Part shown: one piece after another, positions 55,260 to 64,000 of the stretch
Position numbering within the stretch: the first letter of the stretch is position 1
How the letters are laid out: every line of letters starts with the position of its first letter
From: Cellvibrio sp. UBA7661
Lineage (GTDB): Bacteria > Pseudomonadota > Gammaproteobacteria > Pseudomonadales > Cellvibrionaceae
Assembly: GCA_002483365.1 (NCBI GenBank)
Contig: DLHT01000018.1
Location: forward strand, 140,411 to 204,410
Reading direction: 5' to 3'
DNA length: 64,000 nucleotides
The notes under the pieces: model-generated
The model's input: only the letters and a program-made list of their open reading frames with translations
What the model was told of the DNA's origin: nothing
Databases searched by the model: none
Made by a program: the position numbers and the translations under genes

Positions 55260-56735
55260 TTAACGGCCACCAATTGGATAATTCGGTGCTTCTTTGGTGA
55301 TTTGTACATCGTGCACATGGCTTTCCCCCATGCCCGCGGCGGTTACACGCACAAACTCAGGTTTGGTGCGCATAGATTCCAAATCAGCACAACCGGTATA
55401 ACCCATTGCTGAGCGCAAACCACCCATCATTTGATGAACGATGGCCGCCAGAGGGCCCTTATAGGAGACTCGCCCTTCAATTCCTTCTGGAACCAACTTT
55501 TCAGCACCTGCACTGGCGTCCTGAAAGTAGCGATCGCTGGAACCTTGCGATTGTGACATGGCACCCAATGATCCCATGCCGCGGTAGGCCTTATAAGTGC
55601 GGCCTTGATACAGTTCCACTTCACCGGGAGCCTCTTCGGTACCGGCAAACATAGAGCCCATCATCACCGCATAAGCACCAGCAACGACCGCTTTGGCGAT
55701 GTCACCGGAGTAACGAATACCGCCATCTGCAATAGCAGGAACACCGGTCCCCTTCAGGGCTGCGACAACATTTGCAATTGCAGAAATTTGTGGAACCCCT
55801 ACACCGCTGACGATACGGGTTGTACAAATCGAACCTGGGCCAATTCCTACTTTCACCGCATCTGCACCTGCTTCAACCAACGCCAAAGCAGCTGCACCAG
55901 TAGCGATATTACCGCCAATCACTTGTACATCCGGGTATTTGACTTTGATCGCGCGCACGCGATCCAATACGTTTTTACTGTGACCGTGGGCAGTGTCAAC
56001 AACTAACACATCAACACCAGCTTCAACCAATGCATCGACTCGCGCATCTGTATCGCGGCTGGTCCCGACACTCGCGCCTACACGCAAGCGACCTTCAGGG
56101 TCTTTACAAGCGCTGGGGTACTTCTCAGCCTTATTCATATCTTTAACGGTAATCAAACCACGCAGCTCAAAGTTATCATTCACTACTAGGACTTTTTCGA
56201 TGCGGTGCTTGTGCAACAAATTGCGGACTTCTTCTGCAGTAAAACCTTCTTTAACTGTCACCAACTGTGCTTTGGGAGTCATGATGCTGGAAACACTCGC
56301 ATCCAGATTGGTCTCAAAACGCACATCACGACCGGTTACTATGCCTACTAGATCGCCGTTGTGCAGAACCGGCACACCAGAAATATTATTTTTGCGGGTC
56401 AACGCGATCAAATCGCGAATGGTTGCGCTGGAGTCAATAGTGATGGGGTCTTTCACTACGCCGGCCTCAAACTTCTTCACAGCACGTACTTCAGCAGCTT
56501 GCTGCTCGATAGTCATGTTCTTGTGGATAATGCCTATACCCCCCTCTTGCGCCATTGAAATAGCAAGGCGTGCTTCGGTGACAGTATCCATCGCAGCGGA
56601 AATCAGAGGAATATTTAGCTGGATCTTGCGAGTCAACTGGGTTTTCAGGGATACATCTTTCGGTGTGACATCCGAAAAACCTGGCACAAGGAGCACATCA
56701 TCAAATGTGAGGGCTTCTTCAGTAATTCGCAACAT
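55260..56735 (-). CDS. guaB: Inosine-5'-monophosphate dehydrogenase
   Basis: Oxidises IMP to XMP, the first step to GMP. The 491 residues have an N-terminal barrel strand TFDDVLLVPGFS, two CBS domains (about 95-200), and the catalytic loop GIGPGSICTTRIVSG with the active Cys. The Bateman pair is complete. GAGG lies nine bases before the ATG at 56735, so an upstream TTG (56750) is discarded. It is divergent from xseA. Confidence 0.97.
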   Translation of the reverse strand: MLRITEEALTFDDVLLVPGFSDVTPKDVSLKTQLTRKIQLNIPLISAAMDTVTEARLAISMAQEGGIGIIHKNMTIEQQAAEVRAVKKFEAGVVKDPITIDSSATIRDLIALTRKNNISGVPVLHNGDLVGIVTGRDVRFETNLDASVSSIMTPKAQLVTVKEGFTAEEVRNLLHKHRIEKVLVVNDNFELRGLITVKDMNKAEKYPSACKDPEGRLRVGASVGTSRDTDARVDALVEAGVDVLVVDTAHGHSKNVLDRVRAIKVKYPDVQVIGGNIATGAAALALVEAGADAVKVGIGPGSICTTRIVSGVGVPQISAIANVVAALKGTGVPAIADGGIRYSGDIAKAVVAGAYAVMMGSMFAGTEEAPGEVELYQGRTYKAYRGMGSLGAMSQSQGSSDRYFQDASAGAEKLVPEGIEGRVSYKGPLAAIVHQMMGGLRSAMGYTGCADLESMRTKPEFVRVTAAGMGESHVHDVQITKEAPNYPIGGR

Positions 56736-56906
56736 AGCAACCAACCTCAAAATAGAGCGGGAAAATAAACGCGGAATTATAGCGATTCGATCCTCGCTGG
56801 TAAACCAATAACCACTATATCTTGTGGCTATTGCACGCTTTCAGGCTATCCGCACACCGATGCTTGGCCTAGAATGCGTATCAAACTGCTTTTGACTCTA
56901 TCCGCC

Positions 56907-58262
56907 ATGAATGATCTTTTCAGCAAATCCCCTGAACGGGAAATCCTTAGTGTTAGCCAGCTTAACCGTCAAGCGCGCCAGCTCTTGGAAACACACTTAC
57001 CCTTACTCTGGGTAGAGGGTGAACTTTCTAATGTGTCAATCCCCTCATCTGGCCATTGGTATTTCACGCTAAAAGATGAGCAAGCCCAAGTCCGCTGCTG
57101 CATGTTCCGCAACCGGAATATGCTGGTGCGATTCAAGCCACAACAAGGGCAACACGTATTGATCCGCGCTCGCGTGAGTCTTTATGAAGGTCGCGGTGAT
57201 TATCAAATCATTGCCGAACATATGGAGGAAGCTGGCAGCGGCGCATTACAACGCGCATTTGATGAATTAAAGCATCGCCTGTCATCCGAAGGATTGTTTA
57301 ACGAGGCTCATAAAAAGCCCCTACCAAAAATTCCTAAACATATCGCTGTGATCACGTCGCCTACCGGCGCGGCTATCCGTGATGTCCTAAGTGTACTGGA
57401 TCGACGTTTTGCTGGCATTCCGGTCAGCGTAATCCCGGTCGCAGTCCAAGGAAAAGAATCGGCGCCTCAAATTGTCAATGCTATTGAGCTTGCCAACCGT
57501 GCCAACCTGTTCGATGTCATCTTGCTAACCCGCGGTGGGGGCTCGATGGAGGATCTCTGGTCATTTAATGAGGAAATTGTCGCCCGCGCGATTTTTAATA
57601 GTTCACTTCCCATTGTCAGCGCCGTGGGTCATGAGGTCGATTTCACGATCGCCGATTTTGTTGCCGACTTGCGAGCGCCAACGCCCTCCGCAGCAGCGGA
57701 AATATTGGTGCCCGACAGCGAGGAATGGCTAGATAAATTCATCGGTTTTGAGGTGCTGCTGGAAGAAGCCATGCTGCGCAAACTCGCGCATCTGCAAAAG
57801 CACTTACAACATTTGCGCCTGCGTTTACGGCATCCACGCGAACGATTGGAGCAGCAAGCGCAACGATTAGACAACCTCGAATTGCGCTTGAAAAACCATA
57901 TCAAACACCTTTTGGATCGTCACCAGCACCAACTCGCTCAATTGCGGCTGCGCATGCAGGTGCATCATCCACATGTACAGCTAACACAATTGCGCGATCG
58001 ACTACATGCAGCACGAACACAACTATTTAAAACCCAATTTGCGTACATAGATAATCAGAAACAGCGGCTCACTACAGCGGCGCGCATGCTAAACACCCTG
58101 AGCCCACTCAATACACTTGAGCGCGGATTTGCATTGGCAAGCGATGCACAATCAGGGCGAATCATAACGCACCAGCAGCAAGTCCAATCGGGCCAACGCA
58201 TTCACATACGGGTAGCAGGCGGTGGCTTTCATAGCATTGTGGAGTCGATAGATACCCACTAA
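56907..58262 (+). CDS. xseA: Exodeoxyribonuclease VII large subunit
   Basis: The large subunit of ExoVII, which degrades single-stranded DNA to oligonucleotides. The 451 residues have an N-terminal OB fold (SNVSIPSSGHWYFTLKDEQA), the catalytic region with ITSPTGAAIRDV, LLTRGGGSMEDLWSFNEE and VGHEVDFTIADFVADLRAPTPSAA, and a long C-terminal coiled coil rich in Leu, Gln and His. The ATG giving MNDLFSKSP is preferred over one 11 codons upstream. The ribosome site is weak. The small subunit xseB is not nearby. Confidence 0.93.
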   Translation: MNDLFSKSPEREILSVSQLNRQARQLLETHLPLLWVEGELSNVSIPSSGHWYFTLKDEQAQVRCCMFRNRNMLVRFKPQQGQHVLIRARVSLYEGRGDYQIIAEHMEEAGSGALQRAFDELKHRLSSEGLFNEAHKKPLPKIPKHIAVITSPTGAAIRDVLSVLDRRFAGIPVSVIPVAVQGKESAPQIVNAIELANRANLFDVILLTRGGGSMEDLWSFNEEIVARAIFNSSLPIVSAVGHEVDFTIADFVADLRAPTPSAAAEILVPDSEEWLDKFIGFEVLLEEAMLRKLAHLQKHLQHLRLRLRHPRERLEQQAQRLDNLELRLKNHIKHLLDRHQHQLAQLRLRMQVHHPHVQLTQLRDRLHAARTQLFKTQFAYIDNQKQRLTTAARMLNTLSPLNTLERGFALASDAQSGRIITHQQQVQSGQRIHIRVAGGGFHSIVESIDTH

Positions 58263-58314
58263 AACCTGCAGGTTTTGATTGCGAACAATAAAAGCCATGA
58301 GTATATTGGCTGCA

Positions 58315-58489
58315 CTTCTTGTCGGGGCGCCTTGGCTGAATTGCATGAATGCGAATGCAAATTTGGTACGGAGGCTGAGATGGGCTCGGCCCAACCCGTA
58401 GAACCTGAACAGGCTAGAACCTGCGGAGGGAACAAGGCGCATAGCGATAGCTATATCCCCGCCCTCCGCCTCATTTTTTCGAGGCACCC
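58315..58489 (+). promoter_or_regulatory. TPP riboswitch (THI element) controlling thiO-thiS-thiG
   Basis: The RNA carries the conserved THI pieces: GTCGGGGCGCCTTGGCTG-like 5' part, GGCTGAGATGGG, AACCCGTAGAACCTGAACAGG, and ACCTGCGGAGGGAACA at the 3' end (aptamer about 58315-58436). Downstream, GCCTC (58468-58472) can pair with GAGGC (58481-58485), burying the thiO ribosome site GAGG. CCCTCCGC (58462-58469) is the exact complement of GCGGAGGG (58423-58430) in the aptamer. This gives a translational switch: TPP binding would free the anti-ribosome-site hairpin and turn the operon off. Confidence 0.93.
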
Positions 58490-59605
58490 ATGAATACCAA
58501 AATCAACCCGCAGCAGATCGCCATTGCCGGTGCAGGCCTGTTAGGTCGATTGATTGCCTGGCGCTTGCGCTTACAGGGGCATGACGTCACGATTTTCGAA
58601 GCTGGCAAATTACAACCGGACGACACACTGCGGGCGGCTGCGTTTACTGCGGCAGGAATGATAGCGCCACTGAGTGAAGCCGTAGTATCCGATGCAAATG
58701 TTTATCGCATGGGCCAATTTGCACTGCAGCGCTGGCCACAATGGCTAAACGATTTACCGCAGGCAAATTTACCTCAACAGAATCCGCAATTATTTTTTGC
58801 CAAAGGTAGCTTGCTGGTTGCGCACCCACAAGATGAAAGCGAGCTGCAACAATTTGAAAATGAATTAAATTTTGTCGTACCTGAATGCCGCAACTATCAA
58901 TGGTTATCCGGACATGAAATTCAAACACTGGAACCAGACTTGCATTCACACTTTTTGCGCGGCCTCCTCTTGCAAGAAGAAGGTCATTTGCATAATCGTG
59001 AATTTCTACAACAACTTGGCGATGAATTGATTCGCTTAAACATTACCATTTACGAAAACACACCTGTAGAAGTCGATCCGCATACTATCCGCACCCTTGA
59101 TAGAACTGAAAAATTCGACCTGGTTATTGATTGCCGTGGACTGGGGGCAAAAACACAACTCACACAATTGCGCGGCGTGCGCGGTGAAACCCTGCATGTA
59201 GAGACCAGCGAAATTCGTTTACAGCGCCCTGTTCGATTAATGCACCCGCGCTACCAATTATATGTCGTTCCCAAACCAGATAATCGGTTCATTATTGGTG
59301 CAACGCAAATTGAAAGTGAAGATCTGTCACCGGTTACGCTGCAATCATCACTTGAGTTAGGTAGCGCACTTTATACGTTATCACCCGCTTTTGCCGAAGC
59401 ACGAATTATCGAGACAGACACGAACTTACGCCCGGCATTTATGGATAACCTGCCCAAGATTTTTTGCAGACCCGGGCTCATTATTGCCAATGGGTTATTC
59501 CGCCACGGCTATTTGTTGGCACCCGCCGTCACTGAACAAGTGCTTGCACAGGTTGCGCAAGACCACACTATTTTATTCCCCGATTTGCTTCAGCCTTCAG
59601 GTTAA
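58490..59605 (+). CDS. thiO: Glycine oxidase ThiO
   Basis: A flavoenzyme that makes dehydroglycine from glycine for the thiazole ring of thiamine. The 371 residues start with the FAD fold (IAIAGAGLLGRLIAWRL) and contain the DAO-family GATQIESED and RPAFMDNLP-like C-terminal regions. The ribosome site GAGG lies in the riboswitch hairpin. The stop is five bases before thiS, in one thi operon. Confidence 0.9.
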   Translation: MNTKINPQQIAIAGAGLLGRLIAWRLRLQGHDVTIFEAGKLQPDDTLRAAAFTAAGMIAPLSEAVVSDANVYRMGQFALQRWPQWLNDLPQANLPQQNPQLFFAKGSLLVAHPQDESELQQFENELNFVVPECRNYQWLSGHEIQTLEPDLHSHFLRGLLLQEEGHLHNREFLQQLGDELIRLNITIYENTPVEVDPHTIRTLDRTEKFDLVIDCRGLGAKTQLTQLRGVRGETLHVETSEIRLQRPVRLMHPRYQLYVVPKPDNRFIIGATQIESEDLSPVTLQSSLELGSALYTLSPAFAEARIIETDTNLRPAFMDNLPKIFCRPGLIIANGLFRHGYLLAPAVTEQVLAQVAQDHTILFPDLLQPSG

Positions 59606-59610
59606 AAACA

Positions 59611-59814
59611 ATGATCCACGTCAGTGTAAACAATGAAATTAAATCAATAACCCCAGAGATGCTGCTAAGTGACGCATTGCGTGATTGGGGTTATGGTGAC
59701 AGCAAAATTGCAGTGGCAATCAATCAGGAGTTTGTACCACGTTCCACTTACACACAACGCATACTCAATGCCAACGATCAAATCGATATAGTTCGCCCGG
59801 TAGGCGGAGGTTAA
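59611..59814 (+). CDS. thiS: Sulfur carrier protein ThiS
   Basis: A 67-residue ubiquitin-like carrier that brings sulfur to thiazole synthase as a C-terminal thiocarboxylate. It ends in VGGG; Gly-Gly termination is required for activation by ThiF. It is between thiO and thiG, four bases before thiG. A partner adenylating enzyme is not in this window. Confidence 0.9.
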   Translation: MIHVSVNNEIKSITPEMLLSDALRDWGYGDSKIAVAINQEFVPRSTYTQRILNANDQIDIVRPVGGG

Positions 59815-59818
59815 GCAC

Positions 59819-60631
59819 ATGAATAATGCAACATCAACGTTACCCGCACGCGATTTCACACTGTATGGCGAAACCTTTTCCAGTCGCTTTTTACTAGGCA
59901 CTGCACTTTATGCATCGCCACAATTAATGCGCGATTCAATTATCCAATCGCGCTGTGAAATTGTCACACTCGGCTTGCGCCGTCAAAATCCGGCGAATCG
60001 CGATGGAGATGCTATTTGGCAATACATTCAAGAAAGTGGTTGCCGCTTACTCCCTAATACAGCGGGCTGTAAATCAGTTAAAGAGGCAGTCACTCTTGCC
60101 GAAATGTCGCGCGAAATTTTTAATACTGACTGGATAAAATTGGAAGTCGTTGGCGATGACTACAACTTACAACCGGATCCCTTTGGGTTGGTAGAGGCTT
60201 CAGACATCCTGATAAAAAAAGGCTTTAAGGTATTACCTTACTGCACAGATGATTTGATTTTATGTAAACGCTTGTTGGATGTCGGCTGTGAAGTCTTAAT
60301 GCCTTGGGGCGCTCCCATAGGTACAGGCCAGGGCTTATTAAATCGATATAACTTGCGTAGCTTGCGTGAAAGGATCAAGGATGTTCCGATGATTATCGAT
60401 GCGGGGCTCGGCGCTCCCTCACAAGCAGCAGAGGCAATGGAAATGGGCTTTGACGGGATATTACTAAACACAGCAGTAGCCAAGGCACACAATCCACCGT
60501 TAATGGCAGAAGCATTTGCCGATGCTATTGATGCAGGCCGTAAAGCATTCAAAGCAGGCCTGATGCAAAAGCGCCAAACAGCCAGCCCAAGCACACCTAC
60601 TGTCGGCCAGCCATTTTGGCATCAACAATAG
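59819..60631 (+). CDS. thiG: Thiazole synthase ThiG
   Basis: Builds the thiazole phosphate of thiamine from 1-deoxy-xylulose phosphate, dehydroglycine and ThiS-bound sulfur. The 270 residues form a TIM barrel: FLLGTALYASPQLM near the start, LLPNTAGCKSVKEAV, the Schiff-base Lys likely in DWIKLEVV, and GAPSQAAEAMEMGFDGILLNTAVA. Last gene of the thi operon. A terminator follows inside the end of the opposing gene. Confidence 0.95.
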   Translation: MNNATSTLPARDFTLYGETFSSRFLLGTALYASPQLMRDSIIQSRCEIVTLGLRRQNPANRDGDAIWQYIQESGCRLLPNTAGCKSVKEAVTLAEMSREIFNTDWIKLEVVGDDYNLQPDPFGLVEASDILIKKGFKVLPYCTDDLILCKRLLDVGCEVLMPWGAPIGTGQGLLNRYNLRSLRERIKDVPMIIDAGLGAPSQAAEAMEMGFDGILLNTAVAKAHNPPLMAEAFADAIDAGRKAFKAGLMQKRQTASPSTPTVGQPFWHQQ

Positions 60632-60692
60632 AAACAATAATATTTTAGCGGGCAGCGATTTGTTCCGGTAGCTATTTGAAAACCAGCAATTA

Positions 60693-62069
60693 TCACGTTG
60701 GCGGCAACAAAAAGCCGCCAATTTTTTTCAGCCCTGCAGCCAATGCCGCGGCCACTTTTATATTTTTGCAGTCACCCGATTTTACATAGACCTGCAGCAT
60801 ATGCGTTAAGCGATGCAAATGAAAATCCATCTCCTGCTGCCGTAGAAGTGCATCTTCCACTACTTTATTGATGCTCACGCCTTGCTGATTCGCGATAGAT
60901 TGCAAAGAGTCTCGCAAATCTTCATGAAATAACAAACTGCCTTTAAAAGTAGAGGCGATATGCAGTACAACGTTTTGTAAGCTGTGCAGCTTACGATCGC
61001 CATGGGTGTAACCCAAATTAGTCAGTATTTCTCTTAGTTCAGCAAACCATTGCTGTAAATTTTCATTTTGTTGCAGCATGCGCTCTGCAAACTCAGGAAC
61101 CTCACTACCCTCTACGACATTATCCAGTGGAATTTCACTACGAAAAATCATAGTGCTGACAATTTCACAACCTCGATACAAATACGCTGCGCGGTTTAAT
61201 TCCAACACCGGAATCACTTCTCGCCAGCGGCGGCCATAAGGTTTAAAGCGATTGTAGTAAATACCCACAATACTGTCGGCCAAGGCAAGAATTTGCCCTG
61301 GCAACGAAATTTCACTTTCCACTTTGCCTATTGGATAGCCAGTGCCATCACAACGTTCATGATGTTCGCTTACCGCAATAATTAACTCATCAGAAAACCC
61401 GGGAACCTCACGCAATATTTGGCAAGAAATATCAACATGTGCTTGCAAAACAAGCCATTCGTCAGCGGTGAGCTCTTCATGTGCAAGAATCCGGGGTGGG
61501 ATGTGCATCATGCCAAAATCATGAGTAATAGCAGCCCAAAAGATCCGCTGAGTTTCATCAAGGGGCAAACGCATTTCCTGAGCGATAAAAATAGACCACA
61601 GCCCTACACTCAACGTGCGCTGAAACAAATTCTCCATTTGCGATGCCATGACTGTCAGGCGCTGTTGCACTCGCGGAAAATGCTCCAGCATTTCACTTAC
61701 AGGCCGCAAGGAGTCCAATGGATATTTACGTTCTTCCAGCGACTGGAAAAATTCTGTATTGCGGATGGTATCGACCAAATGCTGCAAAAAATCGCTATTA
61801 CACATGGTTTTTTGAATGTGGACGCAATGGGATAGCGGTGCGGCCAACAAGACATCACCTAATAACAACAGAGTATTACGGGAGATCAAATCGCCTGAAG
61901 AAATAAGCAGCCTGCCATCAACAGAATAAATATCCTGTGTGGCAGTGACAGGGTTTGAAGCAGAAAGCTGGGCCAGATAAAAATCATATGCATCTAACCG
62001 CAAGGGATTCCAGACAGATGATGCATTTTTCAGCATTGACGGCTGATCATACGACATAAAACCATCCAT
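60693..62069 (-). CDS. HD-GYP domain protein, possible c-di-GMP phosphodiesterase
   Basis: A 458-residue cytoplasmic protein. The HD-GYP core (about 140-300) has H183-D184, H211 and HHERCDGTGYP (residues 236-246). The early His of the canonical HSxRV segment is absent (the equivalent region is LSVGLW), so one metal ligand may be missing. The N-terminal 130 residues resemble no family I recognise; the C-terminal part is helical. It may hydrolyse c-di-GMP or only bind it. Its 3' end overlaps the thiG terminator on the other strand. Confidence 0.8.
   Translation of the reverse strand: MDGFMSYDQPSMLKNASSVWNPLRLDAYDFYLAQLSASNPVTATQDIYSVDGRLLISSGDLISRNTLLLLGDVLLAAPLSHCVHIQKTMCNSDFLQHLVDTIRNTEFFQSLEERKYPLDSLRPVSEMLEHFPRVQQRLTVMASQMENLFQRTLSVGLWSIFIAQEMRLPLDETQRIFWAAITHDFGMMHIPPRILAHEELTADEWLVLQAHVDISCQILREVPGFSDELIIAVSEHHERCDGTGYPIGKVESEISLPGQILALADSIVGIYYNRFKPYGRRWREVIPVLELNRAAYLYRGCEIVSTMIFRSEIPLDNVVEGSEVPEFAERMLQQNENLQQWFAELREILTNLGYTHGDRKLHSLQNVVLHIASTFKGSLLFHEDLRDSLQSIANQQGVSINKVVEDALLRQQEMDFHLHRLTHMLQVYVKSGDCKNIKVAAALAAGLKKIGGFLLPPT
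60698..60728 (+). terminator. Terminator of the thiOSG operon, inside the 3' end of the HD-GYP gene
   Basis: An 8-bp stem (TTGGCGGC with GCCGCCAA), loop AACAAAAA, then a run of seven T. It lies within the last codons of the opposing gene. Confidence 0.8.
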
Positions 62070-62127
62070 GCAGACGTAAACAAATTGGAGTTATTGTTAG
62101 TTCACTTTACACAACTATTCCGGGCAA

Positions 62128-63042
62128 TTAATGCACCAAAAGAATTCGCCATAACCAAACACTGGCCAATCCTATCAATAAACTATAGCCAACCATGGAA
62201 GCAGCAAAACGTGGTGCAAGGTTATGACTCACGGCAAGTACGCCAGCAGAGATCATCGCCGGCATTGCTGCCTCCAATACAACCACTTGCGCAACCAAAC
62301 CCTGGATATCAAACAACCACAAGCCAAACCAGGCAAATGCTGGCGATAACACCAGAATATAAAAAATGCCCAGCAACAATGGCAATAAATGATTGGACTC
62401 CAGTTTAAACCGCCACTGCAATCCCACCGCAACCATTACCACAGGAACAAGTGTAGATGAAATTCGCGCAACTGCCTCAGCAAACCAATCCGGATATGTA
62501 AAAAATCGTAACAAGAAGGCTGCAACGAGTGCGATGAAGGAAGGGAACACCACTATATTGCGCAAAATTTTTGTTGCCGATGTTGCACCGCCTGCATAGT
62601 AAGCCGCAAGCGCAACACCAATAGTATTGAGCGCAATAAATGTCCCTAGTTGGTCATACAAAATCGCATAGGGAATTGCCTGGGAGCCAAGGTGAGCTTC
62701 TATGAGCGGAATTCCGACAAAACCGGTATTCCCCAAGGGCACTAGTAGCATGAGTGCCCCGCTAATTTCACGCGACCAGCGCAACCAGCGCGCTGTAAAA
62801 AAAGTAACCACTGCGCTAAAAAACATCACAACCCAGGCAACTATGACTGGAATCAGCGCTTCGTGGTTAAGGGTGAGTTTGGGAATTTCGGCAAGAATTA
62901 ATGCTGGCAAGGCAACGTAAATGACATATCCATTGAGCGATGCCGCCGCGTTCTCTTGCAGATGTTTACTGCGCTGGAACAATAATCCAACCAGCAAACA
63001 AATAATGACAACCGCTATGTTGGACATGACGTTAGCAACCAA
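62128..63042 (-). CDS. AEC-family auxin-efflux-like transporter
   Basis: A 304-residue membrane protein with about ten TM helices (from residue 7 to near the end), a short cytoplasmic loop, and the family segments PLGNTGFVGIPLIEAHLG and MPAMISAGVLA. AEC proteins are proton-coupled carriers of small organic anions such as malate; the substrate here cannot be assigned. Flanked by unrelated genes in the same direction. Confidence 0.85.
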   Translation of the reverse strand: MVANVMSNIAVVIICLLVGLLFQRSKHLQENAAASLNGYVIYVALPALILAEIPKLTLNHEALIPVIVAWVVMFFSAVVTFFTARWLRWSREISGALMLLVPLGNTGFVGIPLIEAHLGSQAIPYAILYDQLGTFIALNTIGVALAAYYAGGATSATKILRNIVVFPSFIALVAAFLLRFFTYPDWFAEAVARISSTLVPVVMVAVGLQWRFKLESNHLLPLLLGIFYILVLSPAFAWFGLWLFDIQGLVAQVVVLEAAMPAMISAGVLAVSHNLAPRFAASMVGYSLLIGLASVWLWRILLVH

Positions 63043-63119
63043 ATGACGAAAAAATTAAACTTACTTTAGCTGATCAATGCTAAATATAAATAGAAACTAC
63101 TGCCTAAAGAAACTATTTT

Positions 63120-63875
63120 TCAAACTAATTTGCGAGTGATGCGAAGCGACAACGAATATGGAAGCAAACGCAATAGCTTTAGTAGCAGCGTAAATTTTTT
63201 AGGGAAGTGAATTTCAAAACTGCGCGATAACAAACCATCGGCAATTGCGCTGGCGGCCTGCTCAGGGGTGATGATCATTGGCATTTCAAAACGGTTTTTG
63301 TCGGTCAATGGAGTGCTGACAAATCCGGGATTGATGAGTTTTATATCAATTAACCCCCTACATTCTGCATGCAAACTTTCTGCAAGATTAATCAGCGCCG
63401 CTTTAGTGGCACTGTAGGGCTGGCCTTCAGGTAAGCCTATATAGCCTGCAACACTGCCACACAAGGCTAACTGCCCTTTGTTTGGTTGGGATTTGAGGAT
63501 AGGCACAGCGGCGTGTACCACGTTGAATGCCCCGGTCAAATTTGTATCAACAATGCCTTTGGTGACTGCAATATCCAGCTCTGTTGTTTTCATCGGCACA
63601 TAGGCGGCTGCCAGAAAAATAATCCGGTCTATGCGGCCAAAAGCAGCACGTATTGCATGTGCAGTGCGCAATGTTGTATCCGGATCTGTAATATCAAGCA
63701 CAAACACTTTACTTGAATCATCCAGTTCAAGTTTTAATTTATCCAAGTCATCCTTGCGCCGGGCAGACAATGCCAACAAAGCCCCTCTTTTGAAAAGTTC
63801 GCGTGTCAGCGCAGCACCAATTCCACTGCTGGCTCCAATTATCCAGACAACCTGATTTTCATATGAGGTCATCAT
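63120..63875 (-). CDS. Short-chain dehydrogenase/reductase
   Basis: A 251-residue SDR. The NAD(P) site is IIGASSGIGAALTREL, the NNAG-like position is LAAAY, and the catalytic pair is Y-S-A-T-K in QPYSATKAALINLAE with an upstream Ser (LCGSVAGYIG). The basic C-terminus (LSLRITRKLV) may touch the membrane. Its start overlaps the stop of the preceding DUF3833-like gene by one base (TAATG), so the two are co-translated. Substrate unknown. Confidence 0.9.
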   Translation of the reverse strand: MMTSYENQVVWIIGASSGIGAALTRELFKRGALLALSARRKDDLDKLKLELDDSSKVFVLDITDPDTTLRTAHAIRAAFGRIDRIIFLAAAYVPMKTTELDIAVTKGIVDTNLTGAFNVVHAAVPILKSQPNKGQLALCGSVAGYIGLPEGQPYSATKAALINLAESLHAECRGLIDIKLINPGFVSTPLTDKNRFEMPMIITPEQAASAIADGLLSRSFEIHFPKKFTLLLKLLRLLPYSLSLRITRKLV

Positions 63876-64000
63876 TATTTTTGCTTCTGCATAAAGATGG
63901 TGAGCTCAGAGACTGTGAACCCGAATTTTTTGAGGTATGAACGATTGATCAATACATCATCATTCATCAACCACATCCAGTCATCAAAACGAATGTGATA
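63875..64000 (-). CDS. 3' end of a DUF3833-like protein (cut by window edge)
   Basis: The minus strand from the window edge reads an open frame of 41 residues (YHIRFDDWMWLMNDDVLINR and on to MQKQK) ending in TAA at 63877-63875. This FDDWMWLMNDDVLINRS end is typical, as I recall it, of DUF3833 proteins that sit beside SDR genes in Pseudomonas-like genomes. The 5' part lies outside the window. Function unknown. Confidence 0.65.
   Translation of the reverse strand, partial: YHIRFDDWMWLMNDDVLINRSYLKKFGFTVSELTIFMQKQK

Noticed and set aside
58152..58487. 111-residue leftward frame across the thi leader
   Set aside because: It is the complement of the end of xseA and the TPP riboswitch; the RNA motifs explain the sequence.

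Overview
The window reads as chromosome of a gammaproteobacterium of the Cellvibrio / Cellvibrionaceae type. The clues are a secreted protein with a long poly-serine linker, a PEP-CTERM protein, a glycogen cluster, Pseudomonas-like housekeeping blocks (tig-clpP-clpX-lon-hupB-ppiD, guaBA, xseA, topA, rnb) and a moderate GC content. The genus is an inference from style and gene order, not a proven assignment.

Positions 1-6248 hold a filamentous-phage (inovirus) prophage. Its leftward module runs: unknown 134-aa protein, replication initiator, ssDNA-binding protein, small membrane protein, major coat protein, an unlisted 25-aa membrane peptide, terminator, pIII-like adhesin, pVI-like protein and Zot/pI assembly ATPase. 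A small rightward gene, perhaps a DNA-binding regulator, is divergent from it. A 21-bp perfect repeat (13-33 and 6228-6248) flanks the element, and the right copy overlaps the 3' end of a PilZ gene. No integrase is encoded. The phage intergenic region is rich in hairpins and carries two inverted dif-like sites, one with a 6-bp and one with an 11-bp centre, that can fold together like the CTXphi attP. This is the most unusual structure in the window.

Positions 6234-15297 hold the PilZ gene and a glycogen cluster: malQ, a GH57 enzyme and glgC leftward, glgB and glgA rightward, around a 380-bp divergent control region with a sigma54-like site. Positions 15397-20480 hold an Opp-type peptide ABC transporter with a fused double ATPase. 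A CheC-like phosphatase and a diguanylate cyclase follow as a pair (20761-22358). The leftward protein-quality block (22450-31145) is ppiD, hupB, lon (with a sigma32-like promoter), clpX, clpP and tig, followed by tRNA-Leu(UAG) and topA.

From 35 to 52 kb there are small conserved membrane proteins, a universal stress protein, uup, slt, a signalling group (cheV, EAL-HDOD, a chemoreceptor), gabD, a K+/H+ antiporter, rnb, an EVE protein and a PEP-CTERM protein. From 52 to 64 kb there are a Ser-linker aspartoacylase-like secreted protein, guaA and guaB, xseA, a TPP riboswitch controlling thiO-thiS-thiG, an HD-GYP protein, an AEC transporter, an SDR and the 3' end of a DUF3833-like gene cut by the window edge.

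C-di-GMP and chemotaxis functions recur (PilZ, CheC/DGC, EAL-HDOD, HD-GYP, CheV, MCP). Many genes have a TTG or GTG codon upstream of the likely start; where a Shine-Dalgarno sequence decided the start, the shorter gene is given.
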